Shown: in pieces, positions 6,261 through 6,289 of the stretch
How positions within the stretch are numbered: position 1 is the first letter of the stretch
Layout of the letters: every line of letters begins with the position of its first letter
From: Nitrospira defluvii
GTDB taxonomy: Bacteria; Nitrospirota; Nitrospiria; Nitrospirales; Nitrospiraceae
DNA length: 6,289 nucleotides
Direction: 5' to 3'
NCBI GenBank assembly: GCA_016199015.1
Contig: JACQHN010000028.1
Location: 1-6,289 of the forward strand
The notes under the pieces: model-generated
What the model was told of the DNA's origin: nothing
Database searches by the model: none
Seen by the model: only the letters and a program-made list of their open reading frames with translations
Made by a program: the position numbers and the translations under genes

Positions 6261-6289
6261 ATGATTCATGACGGTTCGTCGCGAAATGG
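6261..6289 (+). CDS. Possible start of the next gene (3' partial)
   Basis: An ATG at 6261, 5 bases after the glycosyltransferase stop, opens a frame (MIHDGSSRN...) that runs off the window. A second ATG at 6269, in another frame (MTVRREM...), is also open to the end. The upstream GGAGGAGAGG favours 6261 by spacing. Fewer than ten codons are visible, so no product can be suggested. The tight spacing would make it another member of the same operon. Confidence 0.35.

Overview
The window is a run of five co-oriented genes on the + strand. They look like the middle of a cell-surface polysaccharide (exopolysaccharide, O-antigen or capsule type) biosynthesis cluster from a GC-rich Gram-negative-like bacterium. 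The codons favour G or C in third position, and several genes overlap tightly. An environmental lineage such as Nitrospirota, or a proteobacterium with a large EPS locus, would fit. That assignment is an impression from composition and protein style, not something the window proves. I saw no RNA gene, insertion sequence, CRISPR array or phage gene.

Layout: (1) 1-1758, the 3' part of an asparagine-synthase-like glutamine amidotransferase whose N-terminus lies upstream of the window. (2) 1759-1869, a 111-bp gap, the only sizeable non-coding stretch. It holds a 10-bp direct repeat, a possible 20-codon leader ORF and no convincing terminator. (3) 1870-2844, a class I SAM-dependent methyltransferase carrying two G8 runs. 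(4) 2854-4089, a GT4-type glycosyltransferase with a cysteine cluster. (5) 4079-4948, a second class I methyltransferase overlapping gene 4 by 11 bp. (6) 4948-6255, a second GT-B glycosyltransferase whose ATG overlaps the preceding TGA by one base. (7) 6261-6289, a possible start of another gene at the window edge, behind a strong ribosome binding site.

How they may work together: the two glycosyltransferases would each add a sugar from a nucleotide donor to a growing lipid-linked glycan. The methyltransferases would modify the glycan or its sugar precursors (O-, N- or C-methylation cannot be distinguished here). The amidotransferase may convert a sugar carboxylate to an amide, or may simply supply asparagine. 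The alternating methyltransferase/glycosyltransferase order and the stop/start overlaps point to a single transcript with translational coupling from about 1870 onward. Specific sugars, linkages and the final polymer cannot be read from the sequence. I did not find a wholly new system. The most distinctive signals are the G8 runs and the unusual start region of the first methyltransferase.
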